Source: Oxalobacteraceae sp. CFBP 8761 (GTDB lineage Bacteria > Pseudomonadota > Gammaproteobacteria > Burkholderiales > Burkholderiaceae_D). Taken from it: a DNA stretch of 64,000 nt. The notes under the pieces are model-generated. The model did no database searches and was not told where the DNA came from. It was given only the letters and a program-made list of their open reading frames with translations. Numbering within the stretch: position 1 is the stretch's first letter; each line of letters starts with the position of its first letter. The position numbers and the translations under genes are program-made. Of this stretch, positions 45,149 to 52,301 are shown in pieces. The stretch covers positions 744,001-808,000 of the forward strand of contig JACYUE010000002.1 of assembly GCA_014841595.1 (NCBI GenBank), in the 5' to 3' direction.

Positions 45149-46217
45149 GGCTCAGTCAGTGTTATCTGTTGATGACACTGATAGCAATGCAAAGCAATTG
45201 CTCCGGCAAAATAACTCGCTTTCCATCCAGCGCCCAGCGCCAGCCCAGGTAATTGGTCAGGTAGCGCGACGCCACGCCGCGAAAGCCCTGTAGCCAGGCC
45301 TTGAAGCGCTGGTGGTAGGCGTTCACGTTCTGCACATGAATGGCAAGGCTGCCCAGACGCCTTGCACGCACACCGGCGCGCAGGTTGACCGCTTCGTGCG
45401 CGATCCTGTGCTTGCGTGCAAAGGCGCGGTAAGCGCGATGGCCGTCACTGACCAGCAAGGCCTGCCTGTTGAGCCTGGGTAGCAAGTCACGCTCGAGTTG
45501 CGCAGTCTTGAGCGCACCGCGCCCAGTGACGGCGTCGATGGTGCGCCCTTCGCGGTCGCGCGCGACCAGAATGCAATCGAGTTCACCGGAAATGCCCCGT
45601 TTGGCAGCATGGCCGCCACGGTGGCGCGGTGGCCGATCGAGTGTGCGCGAACCTTTTTGTGACTCAAGCAGAAATGTTTCGTCAGCCTCGACGATGCCAT
45701 TCAGGCGCGCGGGCCGGTCGAGCTTGACCCAATGCAGGAAGCGGTGGCGCCAGCGAAAGGCGGTGTTGCGGTGTACGCCGACCCGGTCTGCGGCCTTGCG
45801 CACGGGCAGTGAATCGAGCAGCACCTGCGAATACGCGAGCCACTTGGCTTTGTGCCTGAGCCGCGCCAGCGGCGTGCCGGTGAGGTCGTTAAAGGTGCGG
45901 CCGCAGGCGCAGCAACGATAGCGCTGCAAGTCGTTGGCGAAACCATGCCGATAGCAGTGCTCGTTGCCGCATCTGGGGCAGCAGCGGCCTGGCGCTCTGA
46001 CCTCAGTGATGAGCGCAACCACCTGGTCGAGCCCGGCGGCAGGATGCAGGGCATCCAGCACTTGCCGGCGCTGCGGCTGGTTCAGCGAAGGCAGTTTTGC
46101 GAACCAGCCCTTGAAATGTGGCGCTTTCATGATCGACTCCTGACGCTGGGGACAGGCGTTGGACTACTGGACTACTCGTCAGTTCAAAGCTAGTCTCTAT
46201 TTAACGTTGACTGCGCC
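45149..46217 (-). mobile_element. Complete IS1595-family insertion sequence (1069 bp)
   Basis: The ends are GGCTCAGTCAGTGTTA on the left and, read inward, GGCGCAGTCAACGTTA on the right: 13 of 16 positions match. One transposase gene fills the element. With intact ends, an intact transposase and a perfect 8-bp duplication, insertion is probably recent. Removal would rejoin ...CGTTTTTCAT to GGCATGCCC..., i.e. the terminator of the dsbA operon to the upstream region of the gene at 46276. Confidence 0.92.
45162..46130 (-). CDS. IS1595 family transposase (ISXO2-like)
   Basis: The 322-residue product has an N-terminal zinc ribbon (CCPRCGNEHCYRHGFA..YRCCACGRTFNDLTGTPL), a helix-turn-helix (VRKAADRVGVHRNTAFRWRHRFL) and an RNase H-like catalytic domain: first Asp in GIVEADETFLLESQKGSR, second in LLVSDGHRAYRAFA, and NAYHQRFKAWLQGFRGVAS..YLGWRWAL at the third position, which in this family is Asn or Glu. 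It appears full-length with no frameshift, so the element may be active. Confidence 0.93.
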   Translation of the reverse strand: MKAPHFKGWFAKLPSLNQPQRRQVLDALHPAAGLDQVVALITEVRAPGRCCPRCGNEHCYRHGFANDLQRYRCCACGRTFNDLTGTPLARLRHKAKWLAYSQVLLDSLPVRKAADRVGVHRNTAFRWRHRFLHWVKLDRPARLNGIVEADETFLLESQKGSRTLDRPPRHRGGHAAKRGISGELDCILVARDREGRTIDAVTGRGALKTAQLERDLLPRLNRQALLVSDGHRAYRAFARKHRIAHEAVNLRAGVRARRLGSLAIHVQNVNAYHQRFKAWLQGFRGVASRYLTNYLGWRWALDGKRVILPEQLLCIAISVINR

Positions 46218-46275
46218 TTTTTCATGGCATGCCCATAAGATCGGAGCACGTGTGACACCAATAGGTAAATGTCCG

Positions 46276-46836
46276 ATGCGATTGACACGACGGTGCGACA
46301 GGTTATTTATGGCAATCATGCTGCTGGCAAGCATGTCGCCGGTGCTGGCATTTCCGCCACCGCCGGACAAACCACCCTTGCTGCGCCAGGCCAGCATGAC
46401 GGTCACCGTGACATTGATCGAGGCAGCCAACGGGCAAGTCTTCAGGATCACCGAGCTTTGCAAGGTCAGCGGCAAAATTCCCGTGTATGCCGACGGCGGC
46501 GCTGCTGCTTCCTGGCACCTTGCGCAGATTCACGGCTGTCACATGCTAAAAAAGGGCAAAAAGCTGCCTGTCGCGGTATCAGGCGTCATGGCAGTGTCGA
46601 AAAAGACCGGCACGTATGCCCGCGCCTATGTGCAAGTCGTCCCGCCCGATGCGGTCCCTCTGTGCCCCGACCTGTGCGGGCCACAACCGCTGGCTGATTC
46701 CGACGCCGAGATACGCGTCTCCGGTTCGCCCAAGTCATTGAAGTTCAAGTTGGACGTGAACCCTGTGTCGCTGCTGAACGCGAAGCCAACGGTCTGGCTC
46801 GACGCCGAGGTGGAGATGGTCGACGCAGTCAGGTAG
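46276..46836 (+). CDS. Secreted protein of unknown function
   Basis: The 186-residue product has a signal peptide (DRLFMAIMLLASMSPVLAF) followed by a Pro-rich PPPPDKPPL. Mature residues look beta-rich, with ASMTVTVTLIEAANGQVFRI, Cys residues at ELCKVSG, HGCHM and PLCPDLCGP, and a closing IRVSGSPKSLKFKLDVNPVSL. It is not a family I know. The start at 46276 is used, with 46312 as an alternative that still includes the signal. The IS ends 51 bp upstream of the TSD-gene interval, so its promoter may lie in the IS or in the short gap; the gene may have lost or gained expression. Confidence 0.65.
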   Translation: MRLTRRCDRLFMAIMLLASMSPVLAFPPPPDKPPLLRQASMTVTVTLIEAANGQVFRITELCKVSGKIPVYADGGAAASWHLAQIHGCHMLKKGKKLPVAVSGVMAVSKKTGTYARAYVQVVPPDAVPLCPDLCGPQPLADSDAEIRVSGSPKSLKFKLDVNPVSLLNAKPTVWLDAEVEMVDAVR

Positions 46837-46856
46837 CCTGGTGTGATGGCGCTTTA

Positions 46857-48074
46857 TTATTCCACCGGCGATACCGCGGGCATGGTCCGGGCGCTGGCAC
46901 TCCAGCGCCGCAGCGCCACCGAGGCGCACGCCGCCAGAATGCCCCCGACGACCAGCACCAGTCGCGTGTCGATCAGCGTCAGGACGGCGCCCAATAGCGC
47001 CATCAGGATATTGGCCAGGCAGAAAATGGTCGACAGCAGCGCCATGACCGAACCCTGGCCGTACTCCGCGAACGTATCGGCCGACCAGGTTTGCAACGCC
47101 GTGTTGTAGAACGCATGCGGCACGCCGAACAGGACGATGCCGGCGATCCCAATCCACAAATTGCCAAAGCCCACGCACAGGATGGCCGTGGCGCCCACCG
47201 CTGCATACCAGCCGGCGCGCAGGCGGCCTTCGACGAGGCTGGCATGGCCGGCGAACAACGCGGCAGTGGTCATCAACGCGCACATGCCCATGTTCACCAG
47301 CGAAATCTGGCGCGCATCGTAGCCGCCGACATCGACCAGCCATAACGGGAAGTATTCGTACAGCGACGCGACGCCGCAGCAATAGCCCAGATGGATGATG
47401 AACAGCGTGCGCAGCGGCCCGTGGCGCAGCAGCGTCAGCGCATGGCGTTCACGCGCCACGCTCCACCAGCGCAGGCCGTGCGTGGCCGGTGGCGTCGCCG
47501 GGATCGTCAGGAACACGCCGAGCGTACCCAGCAGCAGCGCGACCGCGGCGATGCCGAACGGGACTTCTGCGCCATAGGCCATCGTGAAACCGCCCAGCAG
47601 CGGCCCGACGAGCCAGCCCAGATTAAAGGCACCATTGAGCCAGGACAGCGCGTGATTGCGCAGCGGCCCCTTGACGCGTTCGATCACGAGGGCGCGCATG
47701 ACGGCGCCATTGCCTTCGAGCAGGCCGGTGAAGAAGCGCGCTGCGAGGAACAGCAGATACGATTCCATGACCATCGCGGCGGCCGTGAGCAGGTGGCCGA
47801 GCGCCGCGCCCACGGTCGTCAGCAGCAGCGCGCGGCGCCGGCCGAAGCCGTCTGACAGTGGCCCCAGCACCGCGCTGCCGATCAGCAGGCCCAGCGGATT
47901 GATCATCAGCGCAATACCCAGCAACAGCTTGGGCGGCAAGCCAAGGAAGCTGTTCAGGCCGTGGATGCTGCCGTCGGCAAACAGCGGCGCCAGCATCGGG
48001 TAGGGCAGGGATGCGCCGACGGTCGACAGCAAGGCCAGCGCGCACAGGGTCGTGATGAGGAAGCGTTCGTTCAT
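46857..48074 (-). CDS. MFS transporter
   Basis: The 405-residue product has 12 predicted helices and MFS motifs: GSAVLGPLSDGFGRRRALLLTTVGAALG (motif A loop 2-3), a GLLEGNGAVMRALVIERV helix 4 and the corresponding second half. Substrate is unknown. Start 48074 overlaps the upstream kinase stop (ATGA), so it is translated with the sensor kinase gene, which suggests that its expression or function is tied to the two-component system. A longer start at 48452 would run through the kinase and is rejected. Confidence 0.88.
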   Translation of the reverse strand: MNERFLITTLCALALLSTVGASLPYPMLAPLFADGSIHGLNSFLGLPPKLLLGIALMINPLGLLIGSAVLGPLSDGFGRRRALLLTTVGAALGHLLTAAAMVMESYLLFLAARFFTGLLEGNGAVMRALVIERVKGPLRNHALSWLNGAFNLGWLVGPLLGGFTMAYGAEVPFGIAAVALLLGTLGVFLTIPATPPATHGLRWWSVARERHALTLLRHGPLRTLFIIHLGYCCGVASLYEYFPLWLVDVGGYDARQISLVNMGMCALMTTAALFAGHASLVEGRLRAGWYAAVGATAILCVGFGNLWIGIAGIVLFGVPHAFYNTALQTWSADTFAEYGQGSVMALLSTIFCLANILMALLGAVLTLIDTRLVLVVGGILAACASVALRRWSASARTMPAVSPVE

Positions 48075-49390
48075 GCGGGAGCCTCGATGGACAGCGGCAG
48101 CCGCATGACGAAGCGCGCGCCGCCAAGACCGGACGTCGCCACCTCCAGCGTCCCGCCGTGCAACAGCACCGCCTTGCGCGCGATCGACAAGCCGAGGCCG
48201 AAGCCGCCGGTGGCGCGGTCGCGGCTGCGGTCGAGCCGGTAGAACGGCTCGAACACCTTGTCGCGCTCGGCGTCGGGGATGCCGGGGCCGTCGTCGTCGA
48301 CGGTCATCTCGATGCCGGTTGGTCCCCGTGTGGCCGACAGCACGACCCGGCTGCTGGCATATTTCTGGGCGTTGCGCAGCAGGTTGCCGATGGCGCGCGC
48401 CAGCAGGCGGGCGTCGCCGTCGATCGTACCGAGCCCGTCCGCGAGCTGACAACTGACGTCCTGGGGCGACGGCGGCAGCGTGGCGCAGCAGTCGCGCAGC
48501 AGCGCGTCCAGATCCACCGTGGCGCCCTGCAGCGTGCCGGCGCTGTCGAGTTTGCTCATATCGAGCAGCTCTCTCACCAGGTCGTTCAGCTCGCGCACGT
48601 CGCCCTCCATCGCGGCGATGCGGCGGCGCAGGTCTGGATCGTTGGCGCGCGCGTCCAGCAATTCAAGGCCGAATTCGAGGCGCGCAAGCGGCGTACGCAA
48701 TTCGTGCGAGACCGAATGCAGCAGGCTTCGCTGCGCGCCCATCAGCGCTTCGATGCGCCCGGCCATATCGTTGATGCGTTCGGCCAGCGGATAGACGATC
48801 TCGGAAGGGGCGAGCTGGGCGCGTGCCGACAGCTTGCCAGCGCCAAACTCGTCGGCCATCCGTGACAGCGATTGCAGTGCGCGCCAGTGCGAACGCGACC
48901 ACAGGGCAATCGGCAGCAGCAGGGCGAGGGCGACGATGACGAAGCGCAGCAGCTCCTTCTTGAGCTCCTTGCCGATATCGATCGGCAGGTTCTGCGCATG
49001 CAGCACGTCATCGTTGCTGCCAATATAGCGCTCGCCCGCCAGGTCGACGCGCCGGTACAGGGCGCGTTCGCCGATATCCAGGACAATCGCGCCGCGATCG
49101 AGCGCCGCGCGCCGGGCGCCATCGAAGCGGGCGCGCGCGGCGGCCAGCGGCAGCAGGTCATAGCGCACCGGCGAGACTTCACGCACATTGTTCAGACGCG
49201 TGAGCCACTCGTCGCCGGGCGCTTCGTCCACATAGTGTTCGATCAGGAAAATCTGGCCCGCCGCCTGGCGCCGTGCAATGTCTTCCAGCGGATCGCCGAA
49301 CAGGCGCGCAAAGGCGAAGTAGATGAGGAATGTCGCGGCCGTAATCGCCAGCATGACGACCACGAAAAACCGGAAAAATAGCCGGTTCAC
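48071..49390 (-). CDS. Sensor histidine kinase (RstB-like, EnvZ class)
   Basis: The 439-residue product has two membrane helices (RFFVVVMLAITAATFLIYFAFARLF; LRFVIVALALLLPIALWS) around a periplasmic domain of about 115 residues, a HAMP domain, an H-box LLHSVSHELRTPLARLEFG, an N-box LARAIGNLLRNAQKYASS, and G1/F/G2 boxes (VDDDGPGIPDAERDKVFEPF, GGFGLGLSIARKAVLLHG). Start GTG at 49390 (NRLFFRFFV) is preferred because it gives a clean helix; an ATG at 49489 is 33 codons upstream. The likely partner regulator is on the same strand, 2 kb upstream, past the mipA pair. Confidence 0.88.
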   Translation of the reverse strand: MNRLFFRFFVVVMLAITAATFLIYFAFARLFGDPLEDIARRQAAGQIFLIEHYVDEAPGDEWLTRLNNVREVSPVRYDLLPLAAARARFDGARRAALDRGAIVLDIGERALYRRVDLAGERYIGSNDDVLHAQNLPIDIGKELKKELLRFVIVALALLLPIALWSRSHWRALQSLSRMADEFGAGKLSARAQLAPSEIVYPLAERINDMAGRIEALMGAQRSLLHSVSHELRTPLARLEFGLELLDARANDPDLRRRIAAMEGDVRELNDLVRELLDMSKLDSAGTLQGATVDLDALLRDCCATLPPSPQDVSCQLADGLGTIDGDARLLARAIGNLLRNAQKYASSRVVLSATRGPTGIEMTVDDDGPGIPDAERDKVFEPFYRLDRSRDRATGGFGLGLSIARKAVLLHGGTLEVATSGLGGARFVMRLPLSIEAPA

Positions 49391-49513
49391 GGGTGCATCC
49401 CGGGTGACTGTCGGTGATGAAGCGCGGCCAAAAGCATGGTTTCTCCTGAGCCGGAGATTGTACAGCGGCAAGGGCGCAACCGTCAGCATCCACGCCGGCG
49501 CACGGGCATCGCC

Positions 49514-49534
49514 TTACAAATTGACGACAATTGG
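49514..49534 (+). promoter_or_regulatory. Candidate response-regulator operator 1 (11-bp direct repeat)
   Basis: TTACAAATTGACGACAATTGG holds two direct half-sites, ACAAATTG (49516) and ACAATTGG (49527), spaced one helical turn. TTACAnnTTGACGACAA recurs upstream of the regulator gene at 52234. Such phased repeats are typical of OmpR-family regulators. Confidence 0.6.
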
Positions 49535-49604
49535 TGGACATCTGAAGGGTGATTCACGGCGGCGCAACGCTTACCATCAGTCGCATCATCAGGGTTTCCG
49601 TTTG

Positions 49605-49637
49605 CCCACTGATGCGCAAGTGTCAGTGGGTTTTTTT
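49605..49637 (+). terminator. Intrinsic terminator without an upstream gene (possible sRNA 3' end or mipA attenuator)
   Basis: CCCACTGA / TCAGTGGG 8-bp stem and seven T residues on the plus strand. No plus-strand ORF precedes it. The kinase gene lies on the other strand to the left, and mipA has a separate -10 (49704) downstream. Confidence 0.85.
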
Positions 49638-49703
49638 ATTTGTGCCAGAGCGAAAGCGTCTGCGTTGCCATCATGCGATTGGGAGAGCGAAGCTTGCTCG
49701 ACG

Positions 49704-49709
49704 TAAAAT
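49704..49709 (+). promoter_or_regulatory. Candidate -10 element for mipA
   Basis: TAAAAT, 33 bp before the mipA ATG and past the intrinsic terminator. TTGGGA lies 19 bp further upstream as a poor -35. Confidence 0.45.
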
Positions 49710-49741
49710 ATCAGCACACGAACTCCCGGAACGCCACCACG

Positions 49742-50581
49742 ATGAAACAGTTCTTCGCCCTGGCCCTCGCTGCAGCAAGTGGTGTTGCGAGCGCGCAGAC
49801 GCCGGCCACCAACCCGATGCCCGACGGCAGCCACGATATGTATGCGGGGCTGGGTGCTGTGTCACGGGCGCGCTATGAGGGCGCGGCAAATACGAAGACC
49901 TCCGTCCTGCCAGTGCTGCAGGTGCAGTGGAGCAATGGGATATTCATTTCCGGCATGAGCGCCGGGATGCACATGTCGACCGATCCCACGCTTGAATTCG
50001 GGCCATTGATATCGCTCCACGCCAGCCGCGACGAGTCCGGCTCGGGCGGCATCGTCGATGGCGTCGGCGTGGCGACCATGATGCCGCTCGCGGCGCGCAT
50101 GCGGCGCGACAACCCGCTGGCCGGCATGCCGGACGTGGATGCACGGATCGAAGGCGGCGCGTTCCTCAACTATTACCTGAATCCCGCGTGGCGTCTCACC
50201 AGCAGTGTGCTGATCGGCTCCGGTAGCGAGCGCGATGGTGCGCGCATGACGCTGGGCGTGCAGCGCCTGGCCGTGGCCATTGCGCCACAGCACACGGTCT
50301 CGTTCAATGCGGGGCTCACGCTGGTCAACCGCGACTACAACCAGAGTTATTTTGGCGTGAGCGAGAACGACGCCTGGACCAGCGACAATCCCGTGTACCG
50401 TCCTGGAGGCGGCCTGAAGGATGTGCACGTCGGCGCGCGCTGGAACTGGGCGCTCGGTCCGTCCTGGATGCTCACCACCAACGTGCAAGCGACGCGCCTG
50501 ACCGGCAGCGTTCGCCATAGCCCGCTCGTCGAGCGGCCCACCAACGTGACGGTTTCGACCGCCTTCGCTTACCGCTTCTGA
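49742..50581 (+). CDS. mipA: MipA/OmpV family outer-membrane protein
   Basis: The 279-residue product has a signal peptide (MKQFFALALAAASGVASAQ) and an MipA/OmpV beta-barrel: MYAGLGAVSRARYEGA, LQVQWSNGIFISG, and the terminal VSTAFAYRF with a C-terminal Phe. The family includes scaffolds for peptidoglycan enzymes and antimicrobial-peptide or Vibrio receptors. It is commonly next to RstAB-like two-component genes, as here. The next ORF starts at the last base of its stop. Confidence 0.9.
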   Translation: MKQFFALALAAASGVASAQTPATNPMPDGSHDMYAGLGAVSRARYEGAANTKTSVLPVLQVQWSNGIFISGMSAGMHMSTDPTLEFGPLISLHASRDESGSGGIVDGVGVATMMPLAARMRRDNPLAGMPDVDARIEGGAFLNYYLNPAWRLTSSVLIGSGSERDGARMTLGVQRLAVAIAPQHTVSFNAGLTLVNRDYNQSYFGVSENDAWTSDNPVYRPGGGLKDVHVGARWNWALGPSWMLTTNVQATRLTGSVRHSPLVERPTNVTVSTAFAYRF

Positions 50582-51276
50582 TGATGCAACGCGTACACCT
50601 CTCCGCCTGCGTGACCCTGCTGCTGACGGCAGGCGTTGCCGTCGCGCAGGTGCGTGCCGACGAATGGGTGAGCTATCGGGACGCCTACCGCGCGATGGTG
50701 GTATTCGACAAATATGGCGGCCCCAAGCATCTGCTGCAGAATCAGCTGCAGGTACGCCCGCGTGCCAAAGGGATGCTGGAAGATGGCGCGAGCCTGCTGA
50801 TCAAGGGCCGCACGCTGCAGACCAGCCTGGCACTCGATCCACTTGGCCGCACGACGCTGCCGCTGCTCAAGGCCGCCTACGACGAGAACGCCGTGCTGGC
50901 ACCCAACCGGCCGCTGGGCGGCTTCACGGTGCGCCCGCGCATCTCGCTGGCGCTGCGCGCCGATGGCTCGTACGACGCGACCGAACTGCGCGCCGCCTGC
51001 GAGCAGGCGCTGGGCTTTGCCCGCCACGTCGATGCCTCGGCGCGCAGCCAGGCGTGCGTGGGCGTGCGGCTCGTGTTTCCCAAGACAAGTACCGATGCCG
51101 GCGCCCGGGTGCGGGCCGGTAGCGCCGAGACCGTCCTGCCAGTCTCGCGCGCGCCAGCGTTCACTGGCGACATCGATGACGATTTCCCGGCCGTCACCTA
51201 CCGCTTCGCGCCAACAGACGCGACCCAGCTCGTCACGTACCACGCGCCGCTGGCGATCGTGCCGGTGTTCGAATAA
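50581..51276 (+). CDS. Secreted protein of unknown function coupled to mipA
   Basis: The 231-residue product begins MMQRVHLSACVTLLLTAGVAVAQ (signal peptide), then DEWVSYRDAYRAMVVFDKYGGPKHLLQNQLQVRPRAKG, a pattern that reminds me of DUF2987-type proteins but with low certainty. The middle repeats TLQTSLALDPLGRTTLPLLKAAYDENAVL. It may have 2 Cys residues forming a disulfide (RAACEQAL, QACVGVRL). It overlaps mipA by 1 bp and ends just before the MITE-like repeat. Function not known; a link to MipA is inferred from coupling. Confidence 0.7.
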   Translation: MMQRVHLSACVTLLLTAGVAVAQVRADEWVSYRDAYRAMVVFDKYGGPKHLLQNQLQVRPRAKGMLEDGASLLIKGRTLQTSLALDPLGRTTLPLLKAAYDENAVLAPNRPLGGFTVRPRISLALRADGSYDATELRAACEQALGFARHVDASARSQACVGVRLVFPKTSTDAGARVRAGSAETVLPVSRAPAFTGDIDDDFPAVTYRFAPTDATQLVTYHAPLAIVPVFE

Positions 51277-51436
51277 GTAAAAAAGCGGGGGTCAGGTCTG
51301 ACATTCGGACACGAGCTCGACAATCAGGTAGTCGGAACTAGCTGGTACCGGGCCATGCGAATACTGGGCAAGGGACTATAAGAAATGGCTAAGGCTGAGG
51401 CCGTGTCTGAATGTCAGACCTGACCCCAGCTTTTTA
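51277..51436. mobile_element. MITE-like element with 36-bp terminal inverted repeats
   Basis: The left end (51277-51313) and the reverse complement of the right end (51402-51436) match over about 36 nt with one indel and two mismatches; the shared core is GGGGTCAGGTCTGACATT. The 160-bp element has no gene. The A/T-rich outer bases next to the stems also let the ends act as terminators for the flanking convergent genes. The core motif is one I associate with dispersed proteobacterial repeats; a transposase is not present here. Confidence 0.8.
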
Positions 51437-51470
51437 CGGGTGCGTAATCGCGTTGCGGGCTGAAGCGCGG

Positions 51471-52157
51471 TCAATTCCAGGCCGATGGCGAAAACAGGTA
51501 GCCTTCGCCCCACACCGTCTTGATCTTTTCTGAATCGGCATCGTCGAACTTGCGGCGCAGCTTCGAGATGCAGTTGTCGATACTGCGGTCGAGGCCATCG
51601 AACTCGATCCCGCGCATCTTCTTGAGCAGGGCGTCGCGCGAGAGCACGCGGCCGGCCGCCTCGGCCAGTACCAGCAGCAATTTGTATTCGGTATTCGACA
51701 GGATGCACGGCTGACCGCGCCAGACGACGCTGCGGTCGCTCGTGACGATGCGCAGCGCGCCAAATTGCAGGATGCGCGAATCGACACCTGACTTGGCCTG
51801 GGCGCGCCGCATCAGCGCGCGCAGGCGGGCCAGCAGCACGCGCGGCTGGACCGGCTTGTTGACGAAATCGTCGGCGCCTTGCTCCAGGCCCGAGACTTCA
51901 TCGTACGAATCTTCGCGCGCGGTCAGGATCAGGATCGGGACGTCCGAGTGCTCGCGGATCTGGCGGCATACCACCATGCCGTCCAGGCCCGGCAACATCA
52001 GGTCGAGGATCACGACGTCGGGCGAGAGTTCCTTGAAACGCTCGAGCGCGACGTCGCCGCGGGTGACGAGGTCAACCGCGAACTCGTAACTGGACAGGTA
52101 TTCGGAGATGAGCTCGGCCAGGCGCGCATCGTCTTCCACCAACATTACACGGTGCAT
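51471..52157 (-). CDS. OmpR-family response regulator (RstA-like)
   Basis: The 228-residue product has a receiver domain (VMLVEDDARLAELISEYL; phospho-acceptor Asp in VVILDLMLPGLDG; the Thr in ILILTAREDS; Lys in FVNKPVQP) and an OmpR winged helix (LSNTEYKLLLVLAEAAGRVLSR, ISKLRRKFDDADSEKIKTVWGEGYLF). It probably pairs with the kinase on the same strand, 2 kb downstream, from which it is split by the mipA pair and the MITE-like element. The candidate operator 77-93 bp upstream suggests autoregulation. Confidence 0.92.
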   Translation of the reverse strand: MHRVMLVEDDARLAELISEYLSSYEFAVDLVTRGDVALERFKELSPDVVILDLMLPGLDGMVVCRQIREHSDVPILILTAREDSYDEVSGLEQGADDFVNKPVQPRVLLARLRALMRRAQAKSGVDSRILQFGALRIVTSDRSVVWRGQPCILSNTEYKLLLVLAEAAGRVLSRDALLKKMRGIEFDGLDRSIDNCISKLRRKFDDADSEKIKTVWGEGYLFSPSAWN

Positions 52158-52233
52158 TCAATTTCTCCTCGGTCGGTCATTGTAGCGGCCAGTGCGCCGG
52201 AATGGCAGATCCTGCGAGAAGCGAGACAAGTCA

Positions 52234-52254
52234 TTACAGTTTGACGACAACCGG
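52234..52254 (+). promoter_or_regulatory. Candidate response-regulator operator 2
   Basis: TTACAGTTTGACGACAACCGG; 15 of the first 17 bases match operator 1 (both 2-base differences lie at the variable positions). The half-sites ACAGTTTG and ACAACCGG are 11 bp apart. It lies upstream of the regulator gene start at 52157. Confidence 0.6.
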
Positions 52255-52301
52255 GCGCATCAGATGCTCCCGGTTGTCCGATCAAGGCGCGCACACGATC
52301 C

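Larger units (their letters stand above)
45141..46225. repeat. 8-bp target-site duplication flanking the IS element
   Basis: TTTTTCAT occurs at 45141-45148 and again at 46218-46225, directly abutting both ends of the element. An 8-bp duplication is the hallmark of IS1595-family insertion. Confidence 0.95.
49391..49741. other. Kinase-mipA divergent intergenic region
   Basis: Gene-free interval holding the response-regulator box (49514-49534), an intrinsic terminator with no gene before it (49605-49637) and a -10 element for mipA (49704-49709), all annotated separately below. Nothing else is recognisable. Confidence 0.6.

Noticed and set aside
46160..46175. TGGACTAC tandem repeat inside the right end of the IS
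   Set aside because: A 2 x 8-bp repeat within the element; the true ends and duplication are defined independently.
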